Source: Nonomuraea maritima
GTDB lineage: Bacteria > Actinomycetota > Actinomycetes > Streptosporangiales > Streptosporangiaceae
Assembly: GCF_900100395.1 (NCBI RefSeq)
Contig: NZ_FNFB01000004.1
Coordinates: 356,325-420,324, forward strand
Direction of reading: 5' to 3'
Length of the DNA stretch: 64,000 nucleotides
Shown here: positions 1-7,431 of the stretch, piece by piece
How positions within the stretch are numbered: the stretch's first letter is position 1
How the letters are laid out: every line of letters starts with the position of its first letter
Program-made: the position numbers and the translations under genes
Notes under the pieces: model-generated
Told to the model about the DNA's origin: nothing
Seen by the model: only the letters and a program-made list of their open reading frames with translations
Databases searched by the model: none

Positions 1-2025
1 GGCTTCTACACGATCGGCTCGGCCGGCCACGAGGGCAACGCCGCCGTGGCCGCCGCCCTGCGGCCCACCGACCCCGCCCTGCTCCACTACCGCTCAGGGG
101 CCTTCTACCTGACCCGGTCCGAGCAGGCCGGGCGGCTGCCCGAGCAGGGCATCCGCGACGTGCTGCTGGGCCTGACGACGGCGGCCGACGACCCGATCGC
201 GGGCGGCCGGCACAAGGTCTTCGGCCATCCCGACCTGGCGGTCATCCCGCAGACGTCCACGATCGCGAGCCACCTGCCGAGGGCGGTGGGCGTCGCGTTC
301 GCCGTCGAGCGGGCGCGGGCGCTCGACGTCCAGACGAAGTGGCCGGCGGACGCGGTCGTGGTGTGCAGCTTCGGCGACGCCTCCACCAACCACGCGAGCG
401 CCCTGTCCGGCTTCAACACCGCGGCCTACGCCACCTACCAGGGGCAGTCGATGCCGCTGCTGTTCGTGTGCGAGGACAACGGCATCGGCATCAGCGTCCG
501 CACCCCGAAGGGGTGGGTCGAGGCCGCGGCGCGGCGTCCGGGCATCGAGTACTTCTCCGCCGACGGCGGCGACCTGGCCGAGGCGTACGACGTCGCGGTG
601 CGGGCCGCCGAGCACGTGCGCGAGCACCGCTCCCCCGCCTTCCTCCACCTGTCCACGGTGCGGCTCATGGGGCACGCCGGGTCCGACGTCGAGCTGGCGT
701 ACCGCACCCAGCGCGAGATCCGCGCCGACATCGAGCGCGACCCGCTGCTGCGTACGGCGAAGCTGCTCGTCGAGGCCGGGCTGGAGAACCCCGAAAACCT
801 CCTCACGATGTACGAGTCGGCCCGCGAGCACGTCCTGCGGGTGGCCCAGGAGACCTCGCGCCGGCCGCGCCTCGGCTCGGCCAAGGAGGTCATGGCGCCG
901 ATCGCGCCACGCAACCCCGAGCTCATCGCGAAGATCAGCCCGATGGCGGCCTCCGCGCAGGTCAGAGAGCGGGCGTTCGCCGGCACGCTGCCCGAGAACG
1001 ACAAGCCCATGACGCTCTCGCAGGCCATCAACCGCACCCTCGCCGACGCGCTCGCCGTCTACCCCGAGATGACCGTCTTCGGCGAGGACGTCGCCAAGAA
1101 GGGCGGCGTCTACGGCGTGACGCGGGGGCTGCAGAAGCGCTTCGGCCCAGGCCGGGTGTTCGACACGCTGCTCGACGAGCAGGCCGTCTTCGGGCTCGCG
1201 CTCGGCGCGGGCGTGTCGGGCATGCTGCCGGTGCCCGAGATCCAGTACCTCGCGTACGTGCACAACGCGCTCGACCAGATCCGCGGCGAGGCTGCGACGC
1301 TGTCGTTCTTCTCGCAGGGCGCCTACACCAACCCGATGGTCGTGCGGGTGGCCGGATACTCCTACCAGAAGGGGTTCGGCGGCCACTTCCACAACGACAA
1401 CTCGGTGACGGCGCTGCGCGACATCCCGGGGGTGGTGATCGCCTCCCCGGCGCGTCCCGACGACGCGTCGGCGATGCTGCGCACGTGCCTGGCCGCCGCC
1501 CGTACGTCGGGGGCGGTGTGCGTGTTCATGGAGCCGATCGCGCTCTACAACACGCGCGACCTGTTCGAGGAGGGCGACGGCGGCTGGCTGGCCCCGTACG
1601 CGCCGCCCGGGCGCTGGTCGGAGACGCATGTGCCCATCGGGCGGGCGCGCTCCTACGGCGACGGGCGCGACCTGACGATCGTGACGTTCGGCAACGGGGT
1701 GCGGATGAGCCTGCGGGCCGCGGTGCGACTGACCCAGGAGGGGTACGGCTGCCGGGTGCTCGATCTGCGCTGGCTGGCGCCGCTGCCGATCGAGGACCTG
1801 CTGCGGGCCGCCGAGCTGACCGGCAGCGTGCTCATCGCCGACGAGACCCGCCGCACCGGCGGCGTCTCGGAGGGCGTCATGACGGAGCTGATCGACGCCG
1901 GGTTCACCGGGAGGATCGCGCGGGTGACCTCGTGCGACAGCTTCGTCCCGCTCGGCGCGGCGGCCGACCACGTGCTGCTGACGGAGGACGAGATCGAGCA
2001 GGCGGCCCGCAAGCTGCTCGGCTGA
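1..2025 (+). CDS. Fused alpha/beta E1 subunit of a thiamine-dependent 2-oxoacid dehydrogenase (partial, 5' end outside window)
   Basis: Decarboxylating E1 component of a 2-oxoacid (branched-chain 2-oxoisovalerate or pyruvate) dehydrogenase with both subunits in one chain. The frame is open from base 1, so the true start lies upstream. The alpha half carries the ThDP-binding pattern GDASTN...CEDNGIGIS (about nt 373-495). The beta half starts near nt 1040 (LADALAVYPEMTVFGEDVAKKGGVYG is the usual entry, shown here in part as EMTVFGEDVAKKGG) and ends with a transketolase C-terminal domain (GRARSYGDGRDLTIVTFGNG, IADETRRTGGVSEG). Most organisms encode the halves separately; fused forms are known in actinobacteria and other groups. 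E2/E3 genes are not in view, so the substrate is not settled. Stop TGA is four bases before the end of the convergent next gene. Confidence 0.9.
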   Translation, partial: GFYTIGSAGHEGNAAVAAALRPTDPALLHYRSGAFYLTRSEQAGRLPEQGIRDVLLGLTTAADDPIAGGRHKVFGHPDLAVIPQTSTIASHLPRAVGVAFAVERARALDVQTKWPADAVVVCSFGDASTNHASALSGFNTAAYATYQGQSMPLLFVCEDNGIGISVRTPKGWVEAAARRPGIEYFSADGGDLAEAYDVAVRAAEHVREHRSPAFLHLSTVRLMGHAGSDVELAYRTQREIRADIERDPLLRTAKLLVEAGLENPENLLTMYESAREHVLRVAQETSRRPRLGSAKEVMAPIAPRNPELIAKISPMAASAQVRERAFAGTLPENDKPMTLSQAINRTLADALAVYPEMTVFGEDVAKKGGVYGVTRGLQKRFGPGRVFDTLLDEQAVFGLALGAGVSGMLPVPEIQYLAYVHNALDQIRGEAATLSFFSQGAYTNPMVVRVAGYSYQKGFGGHFHNDNSVTALRDIPGVVIASPARPDDASAMLRTCLAAARTSGAVCVFMEPIALYNTRDLFEEGDGGWLAPYAPPGRWSETHVPIGRARSYGDGRDLTIVTFGNGVRMSLRAAVRLTQEGYGCRVLDLRWLAPLPIEDLLRAAELTGSVLIADETRRTGGVSEGVMTELIDAGFTGRIARVTSCDSFVPLGAAADHVLLTEDEIEQAARKLLG

Positions 2026-2029
2026 CCTC

Positions 2030-2728
2030 TTACAGCGGGTTCATCAGGTAACCGCCGAACGCCACGGACGCCAGCGACACCAGCAGGAAGAACGACACGT
2101 AGAAGCCGCCCGGCAGGAACGTCAGCCGGGCGAGCTGGTCGGCGTCGGAGTCACGGGCCTGCCTCCGGCGCCGCTTGCGCTGCAGCTCGATGATCGGCCG
2201 GATGCCGCCGAACAGCAGGAACCACGCCGCCACCATGGCGACGACCTGCTGCGCCTCGGCGGGCGCGTACATGCTCAGGGCGAACACCGCGCCGCCCGTG
2301 ACGAGCAGGATGAGCGCGCCGTAGAGGTTGCGGATCAGCAGCAGCATGCAGACCAGGAACAGCAGCACCGTCCAGATCAGCAGCGTGATGCGGCCCTGCT
2401 CGGTCAGCCAGGCGGCGGCCAGCCCGAGCAGCGGCGGCGCCAGGTAGCCGGCCATCGCCGTCAGCACCATTCCTGGCCCGGTGGGCCTGCCTCTGGTCAG
2501 CGTCACGCCGGAGGTGTCGGAGTGGAGCCGGATGCCTTCGAGCTTGCGGCGGGTGAGCAGCGCCATGAGCGCGTGGCCGCCCTCGTGGGCGATCGTGATC
2601 AACCCCCTGGAGATCTGCCAGGGCATGCGGAAGCCGACGATCACGAGTGCGGCCAGCGCCGAGACCGCGACGACCCAGGGGTCGGGATCGGGCTGGACCT
2701 CGATCAGGTGGGCCAAGAGCTTGTCCAT
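2030..2728 (-). CDS. M50B-like integral membrane metalloprotease homologue
   Basis: A 232-residue membrane protein with the zinc-protease motif HEGGH (ITIAHEGGHALMALL, about residues 48-52) inside a hydrophobic segment, followed by about five more predicted membrane helices and a basic RKRRRR loop near residue 185. This fits the peptidase M50B-like family, which is common in actinobacteria and functionally poorly known. The third zinc ligand motif of true site-2 proteases (NxxPxxPLDG) is not obvious, so proteolytic activity is uncertain. It is convergent with the E1 gene and divergent from the amidohydrolase gene; only 34 bp separate the two starts, so their promoters overlap. Confidence 0.75.
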   Translation of the reverse strand: MDKLLAHLIEVQPDPDPWVVAVSALAALVIVGFRMPWQISRGLITIAHEGGHALMALLTRRKLEGIRLHSDTSGVTLTRGRPTGPGMVLTAMAGYLAPPLLGLAAAWLTEQGRITLLIWTVLLFLVCMLLLIRNLYGALILLVTGGAVFALSMYAPAEAQQVVAMVAAWFLLFGGIRPIIELQRKRRRRQARDSDADQLARLTFLPGGFYVSFFLLVSLASVAFGGYLMNPL

Positions 2729-2762
2729 CGAGGAGAAACACTATCCAGGTAAAGTCTTTCCC

Positions 2763-3647
2763 GTGGCCTCGGAACAGCTTTCTGACGCGGGGGTGCCAGG
2801 CTGGTGGCGGGCGCTCGGCCTGCCAGGGCTGATCGACCTGCACGTCCACTTCCTTCCCGAACGCATGGAACGCCGGGTCTGGCATCACTTCCACCACGGT
2901 GGCCCGCTCATGGGTGAGGGGTGGCCGATCACGTACGAGTGGCCGGTCGAGCGGCGGGTGGCGCGGCTGCGCGAGCTGGGGGTGCGGACCTTCCCCGCGC
3001 TGGCGTACGCCCATCGGCCCGGTATGGCGGCCGACCTCAACGAGTGGACGCTCGGCTTCGCCCGGCGCACGCCGGGCTGCCTGCCGTCGGCGACCTTCTA
3101 TCCCGAGCCGGAGGCCGGCAAGTACGTCCGGGCCGCGCTCGACGACGGCGCCAAGATCTTCAAGGTGCACCTGCAGGTGGGCGACTTCGACCCCCGTGTG
3201 CCCGAGCTCGGCGAGGTCTGGGGGCTGCTGGCCGAGGCGGGGGTGCCGGTGGTCGTGCACGCCAGCTCGGTGCCGGTGCCCGGGGGCTACGTCGGCGAGG
3301 AGCCGATCAGCGGGGTGCTGCGGCGGCATCCGCGGCTGCGGGTGGTGATCGCGCATCTCGGGATGCCGGAGTACGACCCGTTCTTCGAGCTGGCCGCGCG
3401 CTACGAGCGGGTCGCGCTCGACACCACGATGGCGTTCACCGACTTCTCCGAGCGCGGCATGCCGTTCCCCGACCGGTTGCGGCCCGCGCTGCTCGACCTC
3501 GGTCTCGCGGGGAAGGTGGTGCTCGGCAGCGACTTCCCGACCATCCCGTACCCGTACGCCCACCAGCTGGAAGCGCTGGACCGGCTCGACCTCGGCGACG
3601 CCTGGTTGAGGGCCGTCTGCTGGACCAATGGTGCGGCCATGGTCTGA
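2763..3647 (+). CDS. Amidohydrolase family 2 (ACMSD-like TIM-barrel) protein
   Basis: A 294-residue metal-dependent hydrolase/decarboxylase. Visible landmarks are the HxH metal motif in IDLHVHFLPE near the N-terminus, KVHLQVGDFDPR in mid-protein, VVVHASS, IAHLGMPEYD and the terminal metal Asp in LGSDFPTIPYPY. These are the usual order for the amidohydrolase-2 family. The frame is open farther upstream, but that part runs antisense through the M50-like gene. The GTG at 2763 gives a normal N-terminus, so I chose it. The Shine-Dalgarno signal is weak. The substrate cannot be told from sequence. The next gene follows after 7 bp, so co-transcription is likely. Confidence 0.8.
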   Translation: MASEQLSDAGVPGWWRALGLPGLIDLHVHFLPERMERRVWHHFHHGGPLMGEGWPITYEWPVERRVARLRELGVRTFPALAYAHRPGMAADLNEWTLGFARRTPGCLPSATFYPEPEAGKYVRAALDDGAKIFKVHLQVGDFDPRVPELGEVWGLLAEAGVPVVVHASSVPVPGGYVGEEPISGVLRRHPRLRVVIAHLGMPEYDPFFELAARYERVALDTTMAFTDFSERGMPFPDRLRPALLDLGLAGKVVLGSDFPTIPYPYAHQLEALDRLDLGDAWLRAVCWTNGAAMV

Positions 3648-3654
3648 TGGAGGG

Positions 3655-4128
3655 GTGAACGACCGGCATGTTGCGCTCATCGGCGCTTTGTTCGACGCTC
3701 TCGGTCACGGTGATCTCGCGACCGTCGAGCGTTGCTACCACCCTGAGGTCAGTTTCGGCGACCCCATCTTCCAGGAGGTCGAGGGGCGTGACAGGGTGAT
3801 GAGAATGTGGCGGGTCCAACTCCGCATGCGTACCGACCTGAATCTCGCCTACCGTGACGTCTGGGCCGACGACCATTCCGGCACCGCCCGCTGGTCGGTC
3901 GACTACGTGGTGGCCGGCACCGGGCGCAGGGTCGCCGACCGGATCGAGACGTTGTTCAGGTTCGAGGACGGCCTCATCGTGCGCCACCACGACGACTTCG
4001 ACTTCCGGCGATGGTCGAAGATGGCTCTGGGCAAACCGCACGGGTTGCTGTTCGGGTGGACGCCGTCCTGGCGCCAGTACATCAGGGACCGTGCGGCGCG
4101 CCAGCTCGAGGAGTTGCAGCCTTCGTAG
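3655..4128 (+). CDS. SnoaL-like / NTF2-fold protein
   Basis: A 157-residue protein of the nuclear-transport-factor-2 fold. It opens with ALIGALFDALGHGDLATVER followed by CYHPEVSFGDP, the typical cone-shaped small-pocket start of SnoaL-like proteins, and continues with a beta-rich half (ARWSVDYVVAGTGR, IETLFRFEDGLIVRHHDDFD). Members include polyketide cyclases and isomerases, but many are of unknown function; no pathway partner is visible here. The start GTG at 3655 lies very close to GGAGG (3649-3653). An upstream in-frame ATG at 3628 would overlap the amidohydrolase by 20 bp and cannot be excluded. Confidence 0.75.
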   Translation: MNDRHVALIGALFDALGHGDLATVERCYHPEVSFGDPIFQEVEGRDRVMRMWRVQLRMRTDLNLAYRDVWADDHSGTARWSVDYVVAGTGRRVADRIETLFRFEDGLIVRHHDDFDFRRWSKMALGKPHGLLFGWTPSWRQYIRDRAARQLEELQPS

Positions 4129-4144
4129 TCGATCAGGAGGGCCG

Positions 4145-5263
4145 ATGGCCAGGGTCAGAGGGTTCAGGCGCAACGGCGCGGTACGCGAGGAGGCGCCCGA
4201 GCACTCGATGGACCCCCGGGCGACGGAGGAGCCGTCCGACCGGCCCACGATGATCGACAACGCGATCTACCGCGACGGCGCGCGGATCGACAGTCCCGGT
4301 TCGCTCGGTGACGCGTTCGCGCGCCTGAAGGAGACGCCCGACAGCATGGCCTGGATCGGGCTCTACCGGCCGCAGGAATGGGAGCTGGCCAAGCTCGGCG
4401 AGGAGTTCCAGCTGCACGCGCTGGCCCTCGAGGACGCCGTGGTCGGCTCCCAGCGGCCGAAGGCCGAGCGCTACGGCGACACGCTGTTCGTGGTGCTGCG
4501 GCCCGCACGCTACCTCGACGACGTGGAGGAGGTCGCGTTCGGCGAGGTGCACGTCTTCGTCGGCCCCAACTTCGTGATCACCGTACGGCACGCCGAGTCG
4601 CCCGACCTCCAGAGCGTGCGCAGGCGCATGGAGTCCGATCCTGAGCTGCTGCAGCAGGGCCCGCAGGCCGTGCTGTACGCGATCCTCGACGCGGTGGTCG
4701 ACGGCTACGCGCCGGTGGTGGCCGGGCTGCAGAAGGACATCGACGAGATCGAGGTCCAGGTGTTCGGCGGCGACCCCTCGGTGTCGAGGCGCGTCTACGA
4801 GCTGTCGGGCGAGGTGATCGACTTCCAGCGCGCGGTGGAGCCGCTGGTGGGCATGATCCACAGCTTCATCGCGGGGGCGCCGAAGTACGGGCTGAACGAG
4901 GAGCTGCAGAGTTACCTGCGCGACGTGGCCGACCACTCGATCACGGTGACCGAGCGGGTCTCGGCGTTCCGCCAGATGCTGCAGGACATCCTGATCGTCA
5001 ACTCGACGCTGGTGACGCAGGCGCAGAACGCGGAGATGGCCCGGATGACCGAGGCCAGCATCCGGCAGGGCGAGGAGGTCAAGAAGATCTCGGCGTGGGC
5101 GGCGATCCTGTTCGCGCCCACGCTGGTCGGCACCATCTACGGGATGAACTTCGACCACATGCCCGAGACGCACTGGATCTTCGGCTATCCGTTCTCGCTG
5201 CTGCTGATGGCCGCGGTCTGCCTCGTCCTCCACACCGTCTTCAAGCGCCGTGACTGGCTCTGA
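4145..5263 (+). CDS. corA: CorA-family divalent cation (Mg2+/Co2+) channel
   Basis: A 372-residue CorA-type magnesium/cobalt transport protein. The long cytoplasmic funnel (YRPQEWELAKLGEEFQLH, then FGEVHVFVGPNFVITVRHAE) leads into helices with many acidic residues. Near the C-terminus are two membrane helices separated by the selectivity motif YGMN (TIYGMNFDHMPE). The protein ends in a short basic tail (KRRDWL), as in pentameric CorA. The first 45 residues are a charged, actinobacterial-type extension. ATG 4145 is preceded by AGGAGG (4135-4140), which fixes the start; the longer open frame upstream is antisense-like noise inside the SnoaL gene. Confidence 0.92.
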   Translation: MARVRGFRRNGAVREEAPEHSMDPRATEEPSDRPTMIDNAIYRDGARIDSPGSLGDAFARLKETPDSMAWIGLYRPQEWELAKLGEEFQLHALALEDAVVGSQRPKAERYGDTLFVVLRPARYLDDVEEVAFGEVHVFVGPNFVITVRHAESPDLQSVRRRMESDPELLQQGPQAVLYAILDAVVDGYAPVVAGLQKDIDEIEVQVFGGDPSVSRRVYELSGEVIDFQRAVEPLVGMIHSFIAGAPKYGLNEELQSYLRDVADHSITVTERVSAFRQMLQDILIVNSTLVTQAQNAEMARMTEASIRQGEEVKKISAWAAILFAPTLVGTIYGMNFDHMPETHWIFGYPFSLLLMAAVCLVLHTVFKRRDWL

Positions 5264-5266
5264 CGG

Positions 5267-5341
5267 TCACCAGGACGCGGCGATGATCACGCCGATGAGG
5301 ATCATCGGGATCAGGTAGGCGAGCAGGCGCGGCCGCGTCAC
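5267..5341 (-). CDS. Tiny (24-aa) single-helix membrane peptide, translationally coupled to the Clp-N gene
   Basis: Too short for usual gene calling. The GTG start (5341-5339) overlaps the TGA stop of the RHH/Clp-N gene in a GTGA arrangement, the coupling seen elsewhere in this window. The peptide begins VTRPRLLAY and continues LIPMILIGVIIAASW to the stop: two basic residues followed by about 17 hydrophobic ones, i.e. one membrane-spanning helix with N-in orientation expected. It ends four bases before the stop of corA on the other strand. Function unknown. Coupling and a clean amphipathic/hydrophobic pattern argue for a real gene, but conservation must be checked. Confidence 0.5.
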   Translation of the reverse strand: MTRPRLLAYLIPMILIGVIIAASW

Positions 5342-6078
5342 GTGTCGCCCAGGCGCGATTCGAGCCGGTCGAGGCGTTCGGCGAAGGGGTGGAGTTCCCG
5401 GCGCACGACCGCGGTGACCATCTCCGCGAGGGCCTCGGCAGGCGGCGCGCTCTGCGCCGCCTGGGCGCGGATGTGGACGTAGCCGGCCAGGGCCGAGGTG
5501 ACGGCGCGGCGGGTGACGCGCAGGTCGGCGCCGAGCTCGCGCAGGATCGCCCCGGCCGTGCCGTCGGGCTCGGCGACGAGCCCGACGAGCAGGTGCTCGC
5601 AGCCCACGTAGTTGTGGCCCAGAGCGGTGGCCTCGGTGACCGCGAGTTCGAGCGCGGCGGCGGCGTGCGGCCCGAACGTCTCGGGCGCTCCTTGCCCGGC
5701 TTCGGCGGGGCGGTGGCGGTCGAGGGCGAGCCGCAGCCGGTTCTGGGGGATCTCCAGGGCGTCCAGCAGGCGTATGGCCAGGTTGCCGCCCTCGTCGAGG
5801 ATGCCGGTGAGCAGGTGCTCGGTGCCCACGGCCGAGGCGCCGTCCTCGCGCGCCCGCCGCGTGGCGAGCTGGAGGACCGTACGGGTCCTCGCCGTCAGGT
5901 GGGCCAGGGCCCCGGTCGGCTGCTCCAGGTCGAGATCGGTCAGGACGGTCTCACGGATCATGGTGACCCGGCGTACGGCCTGCTCCAGGGCGCGCTGGCA
6001 GACCGCGGACACGGGCACCCCCGCGCTCTTGACGGCCTCGGCGAGCTCGTCGGGGAGATACACGTTGATCTTCGGCAT
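5338..6078 (-). CDS. Ribbon-helix-helix protein with two Clp N-terminal (Clp-R) repeats
   Basis: A 246-residue protein. The N-terminus MPKINVYLPDELAEAVKSAG looks like a CopG/MetJ-type ribbon-helix-helix DNA-binding arm (beta strand KINVYLP then a helix). It is followed by two Clp-N repeats: one around LTARTRTVLQLATRRA with GTEHLLTGILDEGGNLAIRLL, the second around ALELAVTEATALGHNYVGCEHLLVGLV. The ATPase modules of ClpA/ClpC are absent. The C-terminus is a short helical tail (RELHPFAERLDRLESRLGD). Likely a transcription factor that senses or recruits Clp-type substrates (inference). ATG 6078 is used because it starts the RHH arm; an in-frame ATG at 6090 adds four residues. A palindrome directly upstream suggests autoregulation. 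Confidence 0.78.
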   Translation of the reverse strand: MPKINVYLPDELAEAVKSAGVPVSAVCQRALEQAVRRVTMIRETVLTDLDLEQPTGALAHLTARTRTVLQLATRRAREDGASAVGTEHLLTGILDEGGNLAIRLLDALEIPQNRLRLALDRHRPAEAGQGAPETFGPHAAAALELAVTEATALGHNYVGCEHLLVGLVAEPDGTAGAILRELGADLRVTRRAVTSALAGYVHIRAQAAQSAPPAEALAEMVTAVVRRELHPFAERLDRLESRLGDT

Positions 6079-6088
6079 AACCCCGAGC

Positions 6089-6106
6089 ATAACCCCATGG
6101 GGTTAT
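6089..6106. promoter_or_regulatory. 18-bp palindrome, candidate operator of the RHH/Clp-N protein
   Basis: ATAACCCCATGGGGTTAT is a perfect 18-bp inverted repeat. A further half-site ATAACCCC lies at 6077-6084, overlapping the start codon of the RHH/Clp-N gene. On the minus strand TAATAT, a plausible -10, abuts the palindrome at about 6104-6109. RHH repressors bind arrays of short half-sites and often regulate themselves, so autorepression fits. The site is also 129 bp upstream of the divergent condensin-like operon and could affect it. Positional inference only. Confidence 0.55.
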
Positions 6107-6234
6107 ATTACCAAGACCCCTTCGGGGCCGGGGGTGTTCGCTTTGGACGATCACGAGGCGTTCGCGCTGGTGACCGTGGGGGCATTGGCGCGGACGGGAC
6201 CAGAGTGTCGGTGGGAAGCCTTAACTTAGAGCGC

Positions 6235-7431
6235 GTGTCCGATCAGCCTCTGACGCTCGACGCCGCCCTCACCGACGAGGCGGTCCTGTCGACCTATCGC
6301 CGCATGTTCGCCGCGCTGGCCCGCGACAGCGGCGCCGTGGTCGACGACCCCGCGCTGGTCGACATCGCCGAGACGCTGTTCGCGGCGTTCGCGGAGGCGG
6401 GCGAGGAGTGGCTGACCCACGAGCAGATGCGCTTCGCCTGCCGCACCTACCCCGCCGACCAGTTCGACAACCGGCTGCGGGTGCTGAAGGGGCTCGGCGC
6501 GATCCGCGAGGTGTTCCCCAAGCCCAACCAGCTGCGCTACCGCGCGTCGTTCACCAGCGTCGTCGGGCTGATGTTCATCCGGCGGATGATGGACGACGGC
6601 GGCCAGTCCGAGATGCACCGGCTGCTCGCGCTCGAAGACCTCAACGTCGCCGACCCGCGCACCACGATGGAGGAGGCCAGGCAGAGCGCGGCCAACATGG
6701 CGCGCGCGTTCCGGCTGTGGGCGCTCGAACTTGTCACGCTCACCACCGGCACCATCGAGGAACTGCGCGAGCAGGCGCCCAAGCTGTGGGGCACCGAGGA
6801 GATCGCGCGGCGGGCGCAGGGCCTGCACGCCACGATCCTGACCCGCTGGCCCGAGCTCGACCGGGTCTGCACCGACCTGCGGGCGGCGATCTACGCCTAC
6901 AGCGACGCCTCCCGGCGGGCGGCCGGGCGCCTCGCCGACTCGGCGGGCACGACCCGCAACCTGACGCTGCTGCCCACCGAGACGTGGCGGACGTTCACCC
7001 AGACGGCCTCCCCCGAGCGGCTGGCCGCGGTGCTCGACGGGTTCGTCTTCGACGCGCCCGCGCCGTGGCACGACCCGGCCGCCATCGCCCGGGCGGTCGA
7101 CGAGGCCCCTCGTCCCGTGCCCGCCCAGCCCACTCCCCCGCGCTCCGCGCTCCCCGACCCGGGGCCCGGCTCCTCGCTCGACGGCTCGGCCGACGCCGCG
7201 CTCGAACGGCTGACGGCGGTCGCCGAGTCGCTGCTGGGCGAGGCGTCGCGGGTGGCGCTGGCCGACGTGCTGGGCCGCGACTGGCCGTCGGCGCGCCGCA
7301 TGCTCGCCGACCTGACGACCGTCGACCTGCGGCCCGAGCTGCCCTACCGGCTGGCCTGGTCCGACGAGCTGTCGATCGACCCCGACCGCGAGCCCGCCTG
7401 GCTCTCCCACGGCTACCTGGAGCGCACCTGA
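6235..7431 (+). CDS. Kleisin-like (MukF/MksF/JetA-type) protein, first gene of an SMC operon
   Basis: A 398-residue protein with the layout of bacterial MukF-type kleisins. It has an N-terminal winged-helix-like region (residues ~60-120: EEWLTHEQMRFACRTYP, FDNRLRVLKGLGAIREVF, RYRASFTSVVGLMFIRRM) and then long helices (~130-260). A proline-rich linker follows at ~285-320 (VPAQPTPPRSALPDPGPG), then a C-terminal helical/wHTH domain (LGEASRVALADVLGRDWPSARRMLADLTT). No catalytic motif is seen. Identification rests on this architecture and on the two following genes, not on strong sequence identity. GTG 6235 is chosen; in-frame GTGs at 6205 and 6211 are alternatives and no site has a strong Shine-Dalgarno. 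Stop TGA overlaps the ATG of the next gene (TGATG), so translation is coupled. Confidence 0.55.
   Translation: MSDQPLTLDAALTDEAVLSTYRRMFAALARDSGAVVDDPALVDIAETLFAAFAEAGEEWLTHEQMRFACRTYPADQFDNRLRVLKGLGAIREVFPKPNQLRYRASFTSVVGLMFIRRMMDDGGQSEMHRLLALEDLNVADPRTTMEEARQSAANMARAFRLWALELVTLTTGTIEELREQAPKLWGTEEIARRAQGLHATILTRWPELDRVCTDLRAAIYAYSDASRRAAGRLADSAGTTRNLTLLPTETWRTFTQTASPERLAAVLDGFVFDAPAPWHDPAAIARAVDEAPRPVPAQPTPPRSALPDPGPGSSLDGSADAALERLTAVAESLLGEASRVALADVLGRDWPSARRMLADLTTVDLRPELPYRLAWSDELSIDPDREPAWLSHGYLERT

Noticed and set aside
94..1971. A 625-residue minus-strand open frame through the E1 gene
   Set aside because: It is an antisense shadow: Arg/His/Pro/Gly-rich with no domain, while the plus strand is a clear E1 dehydrogenase.
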